DNA from: JAIMBK01 sp040755975
GTDB taxonomy: Bacteria; Bacillota; Desulfotomaculia; Desulfotomaculales; Nap2-2B
NCBI GenBank assembly: GCA_040755975.1
Contig: JBFLZY010000001.1
Location: 49,253 to 113,252 of the forward strand
Direction of reading: 5' to 3'
DNA: 64,000 bases
Each line of letters opens with the position of its first letter. Positions within the stretch are counted from its first letter, which is position 1. The notes beneath the pieces were generated by a model, which had not been told where the DNA came from, did not search any database, and was given only the letters and a program-made list of their open reading frames with translations. Positions 35,974 to 44,406 of this stretch are shown piece after piece. A program made the position numbers and the translations under genes.

Positions 35974-36921
35974 TTGCTTGTTGATCTCGTCAACGGTTTC
36001 CTGGGCAGCGGCAAAACTACCTTTATTCAGAATCTGGTCAAGCAACTTGTTCCTTTAGAGCGGATCGTCATCCTGGTTAATGAATTTGGCGACGTGGGCA
36101 TTGACGGGGTCCTGTTGGCCCAGGACGATCTGGATGTCGTGGAATTGGCCAGCGGGTGTATCTGCTGTAGCCTGGCCCCCGATTTAGGCCGGCAGCTCTT
36201 CGATATCGCTGCCAAAGTTAAACCCGACCGGGTGATTATCGAGCCAACGGGCGTAGCCACTATCCAGGGACTGCTCTCCGTAGCCGGCAGCTTGCGTTTG
36301 GAAAAATACGTGGAAGCGATCAAAGTAATCCTTTTAATTGACGGAGCTGAATTTAAAGATTTCCACGCCGGTTGCCAGACGTTTGTGGAATCCCAAATTT
36401 CCCTGGCCGATCTCGTAATCATTAACAAGTGTGATCTGATTCCGCCCGCGGCTGTCCAGGAAATCCGGAAAACGATCGCAACAATTAACCAGCGGGCGAC
36501 TGTTTTAGCTACGGAGTTTGGACAGGTCACCCTGGAGCAAATGGGTACCCCGCCTACTCCAGGTGATCTGGATAATGGTGGCGGCGGCAAATGTCTCCGC
36601 CACCATCACCATCATGACCATTTGGAGAAAAACATTCCTGCCTACCAGACTTTTTCGCGAGAATACGACGGGATATTCAATTTAAACAATCTGAAGACTT
36701 TTTTTGATCGTCTCGGCAGCCGATCAAAAGGTGAAATTGCTCGCGCCAAAGGGATCTTCCGTTGCCCGGAGGGCTGGCATAGGATCGATTTCGTACCGGC
36801 AACCGGGGTCGTGGTAACCCCGCTGGCGGATAGTTTTGAACAAAGTCGGGTATTAATTATCGGCCTGGATTTAAATCACTTAAAGTTAGTCGAGAATTTA
36901 CAAAAGTGCCTGCTGTACTAG
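35974..36921 (+). CDS. CobW/COG0523-family GTPase, copy 2
   Basis: G3E GTPase of 315 residues. Walker A GFLGSGKTTFIQNL, metal motif ELASGCICCSLAPD (classic CxCC), GTP base motif IINKCDL, and a His-rich loop HHHHHDH near residue 212 that should bind zinc or another metal. The TTG start has AAGGTGAG five bases before. Placed between mtaC and the activator gene, it probably helps load a metal, for example zinc into MtaB/MtaA. Confidence 0.88.
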   Translation: MLVDLVNGFLGSGKTTFIQNLVKQLVPLERIVILVNEFGDVGIDGVLLAQDDLDVVELASGCICCSLAPDLGRQLFDIAAKVKPDRVIIEPTGVATIQGLLSVAGSLRLEKYVEAIKVILLIDGAEFKDFHAGCQTFVESQISLADLVIINKCDLIPPAAVQEIRKTIATINQRATVLATEFGQVTLEQMGTPPTPGDLDNGGGGKCLRHHHHHDHLEKNIPAYQTFSREYDGIFNLNNLKTFFDRLGSRSKGEIARAKGIFRCPEGWHRIDFVPATGVVVTPLADSFEQSRVLIIGLDLNHLKLVENLQKCLLY

Positions 36922-36934
36922 ACCGGGAAAACGG

Positions 36935-38566
36935 GTGAAGAGAAAGGTGCGTTACGGTATCGCTTTAGATCTCGGGACCAGCGGTTTTCGGGGGCAAGCC
37001 ATGGATTTGAGCAACAATGAGATACTCGCTACGGTCATTACCTCTCGCCACCCAATACCCGGGGCAAATGTAATGGATCACCTTAATTTTGCCGTTGATT
37101 TTGGTCTTGATCTTGCTCATAACCTGGTGATCGCGGCCGTTAATCAAATTATCCATCAACTGGGGGTTCCTTTCGAGAAAGTAGCCAGACTGGCCGTTTG
37201 CGGGAACCCCATTCAGTTGTCTATTTTCGAAGAAATCGAAATCCGCGACCTGGCTTACGCCGGCGAACGCAAAAAAAGGGCGCTCGGCGTTATTCCGCCG
37301 AATCGCGATAGCAAGATCCTTTCTGCAGACAGAATTCGTGGTTTAGCTTTGCCAGCGCAAGCGGAGGTATACATCCCGCCGGCGGTTAGACACGAAATCG
37401 GCGCGGATGCCCTGGCGATGATGATTTTGTCTGGTCTGCTGGCAAAACCGGAAACTGCCCTGGTAACCGACTACGGGACAAATGCTGAAATGGCTTTAAA
37501 AGTGGGCGATGAAATTTTCACGGGCTCCTGTGCCGCCGGACCGGCCTTAGAAGGACAACACATAACCAACGGAATGCTGGCGGCGCCGGGAGCAATTGCC
37601 GATCTGCGCGCCGAGGGGGCCGGCTACCGGTTATATATTCTTGATCAAAATTTAATTGCCCAAACAGGTGATTTAATTGATCCTGCCCGGGGCGCCGTAC
37701 TGGAGAAGGGCCCTTTAAAGGCGGCAGGAATCACCGGGACAGGGGTAATCGCGTTAATTTACGAGGGAATCAAAGCTAACCTGATTCGTCTGCCCGAAAT
37801 TAAAGTCAGCAATGGTCTCGATTTAACAAACGGGATTAGATTCAGCAAAGGCGATTTAGGAGAAGCAGGGAAGGCCATCGGTGCCTTGCGCGCCGGGTAC
37901 CTGACGCTGGCCAAAGAAGCAGGGATTGCGCTTGCCGAAATCGAGTGCGCTTACATGGCGGGAGCTTCCGGAACTTACGTGGACGCTTTTAAAGCCTACC
38001 AGATTGGCATGGTTCCCCCGGCAGTGAAAAAGATTTACCAAATTGGCAATACTTCTCTGGCCTTGGCCCGCCAGCTCCTTAAGCGCCCCGAATTACTGGG
38101 CGAGTTGCAAGATCTGGCGAAGAAATTGAGAGCCCGGCATTGTATGTTTGGAATGTCCAAAGATTTTGCCAACGCCTATTTATTAGAGTTATCCTTTTGG
38201 GGAGAAGGGATGCCCTGGCAACAATACCGGAAGCTCGGGCGAACTTTTAAACTCCCGGATTTACCTTTGCCGGAAGGAAACCCCGAGATTCACAGGATAG
38301 TAACACGGGATATAGACGTCTTAGGAAAGCGCGGTCTGCAGGTAATTGAGCAGGTAGGAGACATGTACCACACGTCTTTCGCCGGCTGTCTGGATTGCGG
38401 ATTGTGCATTTCAGAATGCCCCGAAAAGGCCCTGGAATTAAAAGAAGGTAACGGAAGTCGAAGCGTGTTTAGCTTAAGGGTCGACCGATGCAACGGCACG
38501 GCCTGTTTGCGCTGCGAACGGGTTTGCCCAGAAAAAGCTTTTTCCCTCAAAAAATTCATGGCGTGA
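36935..38566 (+). CDS. RamA-type corrinoid activator with two 4Fe-4S clusters
   Basis: Reductive activator of methyltransferase corrinoid proteins, 543 residues. The ASKHA domain begins YGIALDLGTSGFRGQAMDL and includes VTDYGTNAEMAL. The C-terminus has two CxxCxxCxxxC-like motifs: GCLDCGLCISECPEKA and CNGTACLRCERVCPEKA. This is the layout of methanogen RamA, not of the N-terminal 2Fe-2S type at 20384-22402. The start is GTG. It belongs to the mta operon. Confidence 0.9.
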   Translation: MKRKVRYGIALDLGTSGFRGQAMDLSNNEILATVITSRHPIPGANVMDHLNFAVDFGLDLAHNLVIAAVNQIIHQLGVPFEKVARLAVCGNPIQLSIFEEIEIRDLAYAGERKKRALGVIPPNRDSKILSADRIRGLALPAQAEVYIPPAVRHEIGADALAMMILSGLLAKPETALVTDYGTNAEMALKVGDEIFTGSCAAGPALEGQHITNGMLAAPGAIADLRAEGAGYRLYILDQNLIAQTGDLIDPARGAVLEKGPLKAAGITGTGVIALIYEGIKANLIRLPEIKVSNGLDLTNGIRFSKGDLGEAGKAIGALRAGYLTLAKEAGIALAEIECAYMAGASGTYVDAFKAYQIGMVPPAVKKIYQIGNTSLALARQLLKRPELLGELQDLAKKLRARHCMFGMSKDFANAYLLELSFWGEGMPWQQYRKLGRTFKLPDLPLPEGNPEIHRIVTRDIDVLGKRGLQVIEQVGDMYHTSFAGCLDCGLCISECPEKALELKEGNGSRSVFSLRVDRCNGTACLRCERVCPEKAFSLKKFMA

Positions 38567-38628
38567 AATCGTCGCCAGCAACTTTAGATCTTCAGTTTTT
38601 TCTTAAAAACCAGGGGTGTGGATAAAGC

Positions 38629-39705
38629 ATGCTTGCTAAGGAACGTATTTTGGGGCTGTTCGAAGGCAAGCCCGTTGACCGGGTGGCCTGTTTCAGCGGA
38701 ACGGGCACAGTCTGGGGACAGGCGCTCAAAGAATATGGCTATACTTTTGCCGAAGTCCACGGATCAGCTGAGCAATTAGCCCGGGTGGCTGCGTTCCCCG
38801 CCCAGGCATACGGCTACGAATGCGCCGTCGTTCCCTTTGACTTATGTACAGAAGCAGAGGTTCTTGGCTGCGCGACTAATTTTTACCCGCACCAAACGCG
38901 ACCGCTCTACCCCAAGGTTGTCCGGCAGGTTATTTGTTCAGAAAACGATTTGTTGCATCTGTCAATCCCCGAAAAGGTGGCCAATCTTGGCCGGGTTCCC
39001 GTGGTTACCGAAGCCATCCAGCGGTTAAAAGATCTGGTTGGTCACAAAGTGCCGGTCGGCTCCCACGTTTTAGGCCCCTATACCCTGGCCGGGCAGGTTA
39101 TGGATCTAAATTCGCTGCTGCGGCTGACCATCCGGAAGCCGGAAAAAGTGCTGGATTTACTCGCCAGACTTACCGAACTAATTAACCAGATATGCATTTG
39201 TTATGTTGAGGCCGGCGTAGATTACCTGACCGTGCGCGAAATGGGAGCCACAACCGATATTTTGCCGCCCCAAATTTTCACCAAATTGATCAAGCCGCAC
39301 TTAAAAAATATATTCGAAAATATACAGGCACCGAAAATCTTACATATCTGCGGCGGCTCGCTTCCGATTATCTCTGAAATGTTGGCCTGCGGAGCAAGCG
39401 CCATCAGTATTGAAAATAAAAATGCGCTGGCCCAAACAAGAGCCCGCGCCGGCTCAGAACCCTTGATTTTCGGTAACCTTGACGGGTATGGAGTCATCGT
39501 TGACGGGACTCCCGATGAGGTGGGGGCGGCAGTAATCCGGTGTTTGGAAGAAGGTTCGGACGGCATCTGGCCGAGTTGCGAAATCTCCCTTGCCGCCCCA
39601 AAGAATAATCTGGCAGCCATGATTGAGGCAACGAAAAATTACGGTGGTAAGCTGTGGTTCCGGAAAAACTTTTGTACGAAAAATAAATTAGGAGCAAAAA
39701 AATGA
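38629..39705 (+). CDS. MtaA-like methyltransferase 3
   Basis: A 358-residue UroD-fold protein closest to 18271-19323. It shows LAKERILGLFEGKPVDRVAC, ILHICGGSLPIIS (His-x-Cys) and GIWPSCEISLAAP (third Cys). GGGGTG precedes the ATG. Its C-terminus (NFCTKNKLGAKK) is longer than in relatives and its stop overlaps a truncated XRE gene by four bases. It ends the plus-strand operon. Confidence 0.86.
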   Translation: MLAKERILGLFEGKPVDRVACFSGTGTVWGQALKEYGYTFAEVHGSAEQLARVAAFPAQAYGYECAVVPFDLCTEAEVLGCATNFYPHQTRPLYPKVVRQVICSENDLLHLSIPEKVANLGRVPVVTEAIQRLKDLVGHKVPVGSHVLGPYTLAGQVMDLNSLLRLTIRKPEKVLDLLARLTELINQICICYVEAGVDYLTVREMGATTDILPPQIFTKLIKPHLKNIFENIQAPKILHICGGSLPIISEMLACGASAISIENKNALAQTRARAGSEPLIFGNLDGYGVIVDGTPDEVGAAVIRCLEEGSDGIWPSCEISLAAPKNNLAAMIEATKNYGGKLWFRKNFCTKNKLGAKK

Positions 39706-39782
39706 GCCTGGGTCAAAAGATCCGTGACTTTCGCAAAGAGCGGGGCGTAACCCTGGGCAAACTGGCAGAACAGGGATTTTGA
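39702..39782 (+). pseudogene. Truncated triple-XRE regulator (26 codons)
   Basis: The short frame MSLGQKIRDFRKERG then VTLGKLAEQGF ends at TGA. It equals the first 24 residues of the regulator at 25080-25850 (LGQKIRDFRKERGITLSKLAEQ), then breaks off. It is coupled by ATGA to the MtaA-like gene, showing that such a regulator once followed this operon. Its 3' part is gone, and the convergent ECF gene reads into it. Confidence 0.78.
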
Positions 39783-40546
39783 TTCAAACGAGCCCCTTTT
39801 TGGGTTTCCTCCGTCCGGTATTTACAATCTACCATTGATACAGGCTGCTCCAGGGGCAAAAAACTGACCTGCATCTTATTTTTAAAGCGCGTTAAAATTT
39901 TGATCATCCCCGGCCCCAGGAGAACGTAAAAAAGGGCGTTGCCGGCGGCGTGGAAGGTGTCCAGCCAGAAGCTGGCGGCGTAGGTGGCCAGGAAAGATTG
40001 CCAGTTGAGAGGGTGGATAAAGGCCGTCCAAAACCATATATTCATAATCCAACCGAAAAGGTAGCCCCAGATAAAACTAAATACAGTCATGGCTTTATTG
40101 TCAATACCGGGAAAAATGGTTTTCATCAACCCGGCACAAATGCCGGCCAGCCCCCAGGTAAACATCTGCCAGGGCGTCCAGGGGCCCTGACCCAGAAAAA
40201 AATTAGACACCAGGGCAGCTGTAGAGCCAACCATAAATCCGGTCCGCGGACCAAAGACAAAACCGGAGGCAATCACGATAAAGGTAGTTGGTTGCACGTT
40301 AGGAAGCATGGCGAAGGGGATTCGCCCGATCGCGGCAATGGCCCCCAGCACGGCAATAAGGGCTACTTCCCGGGATGAGACTTTGCCCTGCTCAAAACCC
40401 CAGTACAAAAGAATTAACGCAATAAACATGATCTCCGCCGAAAGCAAACCCCAGCCCTGCCTGGCCACGAAATTATCCCGGCTTCCACCGGCAAGCAACA
40501 ACCCCAGGACGATCAGCAAGAAAAGGGGGAATGTAATTTTGCGCAT
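39713..40546 (-). CDS. ECF transporter S-component, probably for cobalamin
   Basis: Membrane protein with about six hydrophobic segments. Landmarks are ALIAVLGAIAAIGRIPFAML, FIVIASGFVFGPRTGFMVGS and FFLGQGPWTPWQMFTWGLAG. It resembles S-components often placed in B12-riboswitch loci. The last ~35 residues (after SFLPLE) have no counterpart and include antisense of the XRE remnant, so the original stop was probably lost. The start is the second ATG with GAGGG before it. ATPase and T genes follow upstream in the same operon. Confidence 0.82.
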   Translation of the reverse strand: MRKITFPLFLLIVLGLLLAGGSRDNFVARQGWGLLSAEIMFIALILLYWGFEQGKVSSREVALIAVLGAIAAIGRIPFAMLPNVQPTTFIVIASGFVFGPRTGFMVGSTAALVSNFFLGQGPWTPWQMFTWGLAGICAGLMKTIFPGIDNKAMTVFSFIWGYLFGWIMNIWFWTAFIHPLNWQSFLATYAASFWLDTFHAAGNALFYVLLGPGMIKILTRFKNKMQVSFLPLEQPVSMVDCKYRTEETQKGARLNQNPCSASLPRVTPRSLRKSRIF

Positions 40547-40555
40547 CCGCATCCC

Positions 40556-42325
40556 TCATTCCAATGCCCCGGCCCGAACAACCTGTTTTGGCTGAAGCAA
40601 TGGCCTAATCCATTCCAGAGCATCGTTAACCGTCAATATGCCGCCGCCAAAACCCCTCCATAGTTTACCGATCTGAGTAGAGTAAAATATTGACCTTTCT
40701 AATATTTCGTCCTTCTTCCCATCGCTGACTATTCTGCCGGCAAACATCATGATCACCCTGGAGGCGTTTTCGGCAGCAAATTCCACATCGTGGGTAACCA
40801 AAACCACACTCGCTCCTTTTTTAACCTGCCCGCGCAAAAAAACCCCCAGTTCGTCTTTCAATCGATAATCAATTCCCCTGGTAGGTTCGTCCAGCAAGAT
40901 CAGCTTCGGCCTGGTCACCAGCACCGCAGCCAGGGCTACCCGCAACCTTTCCCCGCTGCTTAAATCGCGGGGGTTCGTCCGCCGGTAGCAATCAATGTGG
41001 AGCATCTCCAACAGCTCGTCTACAATTCCGTCATCCCCTAAATCGAAATTTTTCAAGGTAAAGAGCAATTCGTCTTCTACAGTATCTTGAAAAAGATAAT
41101 CATTGGGGTTTTGCGAAAGGTAGGCTACCAGGCGAGTTGCCCGCCGGTCATTATTCTTGCCAATATCGTGGCCTGATAAAAAAACCTTACCCCGTCCCGG
41201 CCTTAACAATCCGGTCATAATCTTCAAAAGCGTAGATTTGCCCGCGCCATTTTCCCCCAGAATAACCACGAATTCCCCGGCCTTTATTTGAAAGCTTATA
41301 TCCTGGAGTACTTCTTTATGATCAGGGTAACTGAACCAGAGATTTTTCACCTCAACCAGCGGCGGCTCTTCCCTGTTGACCGCGAGCTCTGCGCCTGGCA
41401 ACATTTCCTCGTCCTGCTCCTCCTCCCTGACTTTAGGAGATCCCGCGCTATGCTTCTCTTTTTCCTGGAGAGCAAGTTTTGCACTGCCGGAGGCAAACCC
41501 TGCCTCCAGCGAGAGCTTTAAATATTTTCTACCTTCCTTAACAGTTACCGGAATGAAAGCATGCCCGAGCAAGGAGAAAAACCTAGCCACCGGGGGGATA
41601 AAAGGGATTTCCTTTTTTCCCGCCCAGCGGGCCACCTGTTCCGGGGAACCGTCCTGGACAATTCGGCCGCCTTCCATGAGCAAGACCCGGTCGGCCAGGT
41701 GAAAGCACCTTTCCAGCCTTTGTTCGATTAAAACGATGGTAAACCCCATTTCTTCGTTTAAACGTTTGACCAGGTTTAAAAAATCTTCCCCCGCCACCGG
41801 GTCCAACTGGGAAGTGGGCTCATCACAAATGAGCACCTGCGGTTGCATGGCCAATACGGCGGCCAGGGCCAGTTTTTGCTTTTCCCCGCCCGATAAATTA
41901 GCGGTAAATTCTTGCCTTAAATTGGTCAAGCCTAAAAAACTAATCACTTCGGCTACCCGGCGAAACATTTCTTTTGGAGGCAACCCCAGGTTTTCCAGAC
42001 CAAAGGCGATCTCTGCTTCCACGCCGGTCATCACCAATTGCTTTTCCGGATCCTGGAAAATCATGCCTACCTCTCGCGCCAACCTGCGCCGGTCGATTTT
42101 GCGCATGTCCCTGTCCTTAAAATAAACTTTGCCGCCAAACCGGCCGCCGTAAAAGTCCGGCAGCAAACCCGCCAGCACCCGCGCCAGGGAAGACTTGCCC
42201 GAGCCGGACCCGCCGGCCACCAGGATAAACTCTCCTTCCTCAATAACCAGGTTGATCTCCTGAAGGGCCGGCTTTTCCCTGTCTGGATAATAATAAATTA
42301 AATTTTCGATCTTAAATAAGGACAA
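40556..42325 (-). CDS. ECF transporter ATPase, two fused domains
   Basis: A 589-residue fusion of two ABC ATPases that replaces the EcfA1/EcfA2 pair. Domain 1: VAGGSGSGKSSLARVLAGLL, LSGGEKQKLALAAVLAM and LICDEPTSQLDP. Domain 2: ILGENGAGKSTLLKIMTGLL, LSSGERLRVALAAVLV and LILLDEPTRGIDY. A charged linker of about 60 residues joins them. Translation probably starts at TTG (42323-42325, GGGGGTGG upstream), inside the T-component gene; the longer frame has no support. Confidence 0.9.
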   Translation of the reverse strand: MSLFKIENLIYYYPDREKPALQEINLVIEEGEFILVAGGSGSGKSSLARVLAGLLPDFYGGRFGGKVYFKDRDMRKIDRRRLAREVGMIFQDPEKQLVMTGVEAEIAFGLENLGLPPKEMFRRVAEVISFLGLTNLRQEFTANLSGGEKQKLALAAVLAMQPQVLICDEPTSQLDPVAGEDFLNLVKRLNEEMGFTIVLIEQRLERCFHLADRVLLMEGGRIVQDGSPEQVARWAGKKEIPFIPPVARFFSLLGHAFIPVTVKEGRKYLKLSLEAGFASGSAKLALQEKEKHSAGSPKVREEEQDEEMLPGAELAVNREEPPLVEVKNLWFSYPDHKEVLQDISFQIKAGEFVVILGENGAGKSTLLKIMTGLLRPGRGKVFLSGHDIGKNNDRRATRLVAYLSQNPNDYLFQDTVEDELLFTLKNFDLGDDGIVDELLEMLHIDCYRRTNPRDLSSGERLRVALAAVLVTRPKLILLDEPTRGIDYRLKDELGVFLRGQVKKGASVVLVTHDVEFAAENASRVIMMFAGRIVSDGKKDEILERSIFYSTQIGKLWRGFGGGILTVNDALEWIRPLLQPKQVVRAGALE

Positions 42326-43227
42326 TGTTGCCACCCCCAATTCAAGATCGCCGGGACGGATAAATTGAAAAGCACAATGAACAAAACAGCTACCGTCCCG
42401 GTACCGCCGAGCAGGTAATCCAGCTGCGGGTAATAAGCATAAGCACCAAAACCATGGAGCAAGCCCCAAATGCCTGCTCCCAGGGCCCCGGCGCTAACTG
42501 AAAGGCAGAGCGCATCGCGGGGTCGCCACAGGCTGCGGCGGTAACAGGAACGGGGTCCGCTGCCAAAGGCCCGCGCCTGCATGGCTTCCGCGATCTCTAA
42601 AGAATTTTCCAGAGAAGATAAAACCAATATGTTAATTAAGGAGGAACACTTTTTAACTTTTTCTTTTAGCGACCTTTTGTTAAAATCAACTCCGCGCATT
42701 TGCTGGACGCAGCGGATATTCTCAAGTTCTCTGGCCATGATCGGAAACATCCTGGTAGCTATGGAAATTACCAGGACAGATTTACCGGCGAAGCGGGAGA
42801 GCAAGTTTAAAACTTTATCCGGGTGGACAATTAAATTATAAAGGCAAAATATGCTGATTATATCCAGCAGCCTCACACTCATGGCGATACCGTAGTAAAG
42901 CGCTTCCAAAGAGATGGTCAGCCGGCCGAAGACGGGGACGTTTGGACCGTACCAGATGATGGTCTTTCCGGCACGGATCATCAGCGGGTTAATGATCATG
43001 ACCAGCGCCATCATCGCCAGGCCGATTTTTAAGTAGCTCTCCCAGGTTTCCAGACCCTCCGCCGCCCAAATGGTCAGCCCGATAACAAGCAAAAGCCCCG
43101 CCAGGTAAAGCGGATGGTTGAAAACCAGGGCCAGCACGAGCAATGTGCCCAGGTAAGCCAGCGCCGGCAGCGGGTGCAGGCTTTGCAAAAATAACCCTTT
43201 TTCCTGGTAGAACAACTTATCCAGCAA
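42298..43227 (-). CDS. ECF transporter T-component (EcfT/CbiQ-like)
   Basis: Membrane coupling protein of 309 residues. N-terminal hydrophobic segments are followed by the cytosolic coupling helices with IATRMFPIMARELENIR and AEAMQARAFGSGPRSCYRR, the Ala-Arg-Gly-type motifs that dock to the ATPases. C-terminal membrane segments follow. Start TTG with GGGGGG upstream. Overlaps the ATPase start by 28 bases. Confidence 0.88.
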   Translation of the reverse strand: MLDKLFYQEKGLFLQSLHPLPALAYLGTLLVLALVFNHPLYLAGLLLVIGLTIWAAEGLETWESYLKIGLAMMALVMIINPLMIRAGKTIIWYGPNVPVFGRLTISLEALYYGIAMSVRLLDIISIFCLYNLIVHPDKVLNLLSRFAGKSVLVISIATRMFPIMARELENIRCVQQMRGVDFNKRSLKEKVKKCSSLINILVLSSLENSLEIAEAMQARAFGSGPRSCYRRSLWRPRDALCLSVSAGALGAGIWGLLHGFGAYAYYPQLDYLLGGTGTVAVLFIVLFNLSVPAILNWGWQHCPYLRSKI

Positions 43228-43261
43228 CCCCGGCCCCCCTTAAAAAATTACCTGGTCTTGG

Positions 43262-43339
43262 TCATCCAGCAAAAGCATGGGCCGTTAGCACAGCAGCCGC
43301 AACCAGGATAATTCCCCAAAGAAACGTTTTTTTAGGCAT
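43262..43339 (-). CDS. Possible 25-residue membrane peptide
   Basis: ATG with AAAGGAG at nine bases encodes MPKKTFLWGIILVAAAV and LTAHAFAG, a single hydrophobic helix with a basic start, then TGA. It lies between the DUF4430 and T-component genes in the cobalamin operon. It may be a tiny transporter subunit, a decayed secreted protein start or chance. No homologue recognised. Confidence 0.35.
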   Translation of the reverse strand: MPKKTFLWGIILVAAAVLTAHAFAG

Positions 43340-43401
43340 GGCTATTGCTCCTTTTGGTTATTTATGCATCTGGAATTTTACGCAAGGGTGTCCATGTGAC
43401 A

Positions 43402-44121
43402 TTATTTTCGTTTTTCCAATTCACCCCAGTTGGGAGGGGGAGCATTCATGCTCTTGCTGTACCACCAGATCACTTTATCGCCGGCCTTTAGTGGCTTTTG
43501 ATCGGCAGCCACCAGCGGGATTTCCTCATTAACCTTATACATCCACCCGGCTTGTCCTTTGTTGTGCTGTCCGGCGATAGCCTCGATAAAATTTGACCAG
43601 CGGGTAGACATAGTATAGGGCAGGCCCGTAGCGTCCAGCGCACCCAGTGCCGTAATCCCCCAAACATTCTTTTCGGTTACGGTTACATTTCCAGGGCCGT
43701 ACAGGAGTTCGCCGTTCATCCCCACCACGGCAATCCCCACCAGGTACCCGCTTTCTTTGCTCTCCCCGGGCAACCTGCCAACCGGCTTCTGGATAGTTGC
43801 AGCCCTGCCCTGGCCATCATTCCCGGAAGAACTCTTTTTCTGGCCAGGGGTGCTCGGGTTGGTTAAATCGTTTTTCGCCTGCGGACCAGTGCCCTGGTTA
43901 AGGGTATCCCCGGCTGTTTTTTGCTCTTCGTCTTTATTTGCCCTTTCTACCGAAGGCGTTTGTTCGCCTCCGGATAGTTGTCCACCCTTTAGCGAACTGT
44001 CTGTTTTGCTGCTGGCGGGTAGTTCCACTGTCTGTTTGGAGCCGCTAATTTTTTGCGCATAAATGGCCGGCCCTATAACAGCAGCTAAAATTATTAAAAA
44101 CGCAATAACATTTCTTTTCAA
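43402..44121 (-). CDS. Membrane-anchored DUF4430 (transcobalamin-like) protein
   Basis: A 239-residue exported protein. An N-terminal hydrophobic anchor (NVIAFLIILAAVIGPAIYA) is followed by a Ser/Gly/Lys-rich linker to about residue 115. The DUF4430 domain shows VGIAVVGMNGELLYGPGNVT, ALGALDATGLPY, AGWMYKVNEEIP and DKVIWWYSKSMNAP. DUF4430 resembles the C-terminal cobalamin-binding domain of transcobalamin and intrinsic factor. It is highly similar to the domain in the large protein upstream. Start TTG, GGAGTGAG upstream. Confidence 0.8.
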   Translation of the reverse strand: MKRNVIAFLIILAAVIGPAIYAQKISGSKQTVELPASSKTDSSLKGGQLSGGEQTPSVERANKDEEQKTAGDTLNQGTGPQAKNDLTNPSTPGQKKSSSGNDGQGRAATIQKPVGRLPGESKESGYLVGIAVVGMNGELLYGPGNVTVTEKNVWGITALGALDATGLPYTMSTRWSNFIEAIAGQHNKGQAGWMYKVNEEIPLVAADQKPLKAGDKVIWWYSKSMNAPPPNWGELEKRK

Positions 44122-44134
44122 CCAGGCTCACTCC

Positions 44135-44405
44135 TTACCTGCGGGCAGCCAATACATACCTTTCTCTGGAAACGAAATAAAATTTTCCAGGCCGGCATTT
44201 GCCAGGGAGTCCAAGACCGTGGCCGATGAAAAAATTAGAAATCAGCGGGGTCATGGCTCCAACCAGGAAGCCGGCCCGGGAACCCAACACAAAGCCCGTA
44301 ATGACACCAGGAACATGGTAGGTTGCAGACAAAGCACGATCCCGGTAGCTACCCGCCCCACGGCCGACAGAGCAGCCAGAACAGCAATAGTGGCTGCATT
44401 TCTAA
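44135..44405 (-). pseudogene. Remnant of a second ECF S-component
   Basis: On the minus strand AATIAVLAALSAVGRVA, then in another frame VITGFVLGSRAGFLVGA and ISNFFIGHG match the S-component at 39713-40546 (ALIAVLGAIAAIGRIP, GFVFGPRTGFMVG, SNFFLGQG). Start, end and frame are lost. It fills the gap between the two DUF4430 genes. Confidence 0.72.
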
Positions 44406-44406
44406 G

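Noticed and set aside
36600..36625. His-tag-like tract in the CobW gene as a vector artefact
   Set aside because: His-rich metal-binding loops are normal in this GTPase family and codons are mixed.
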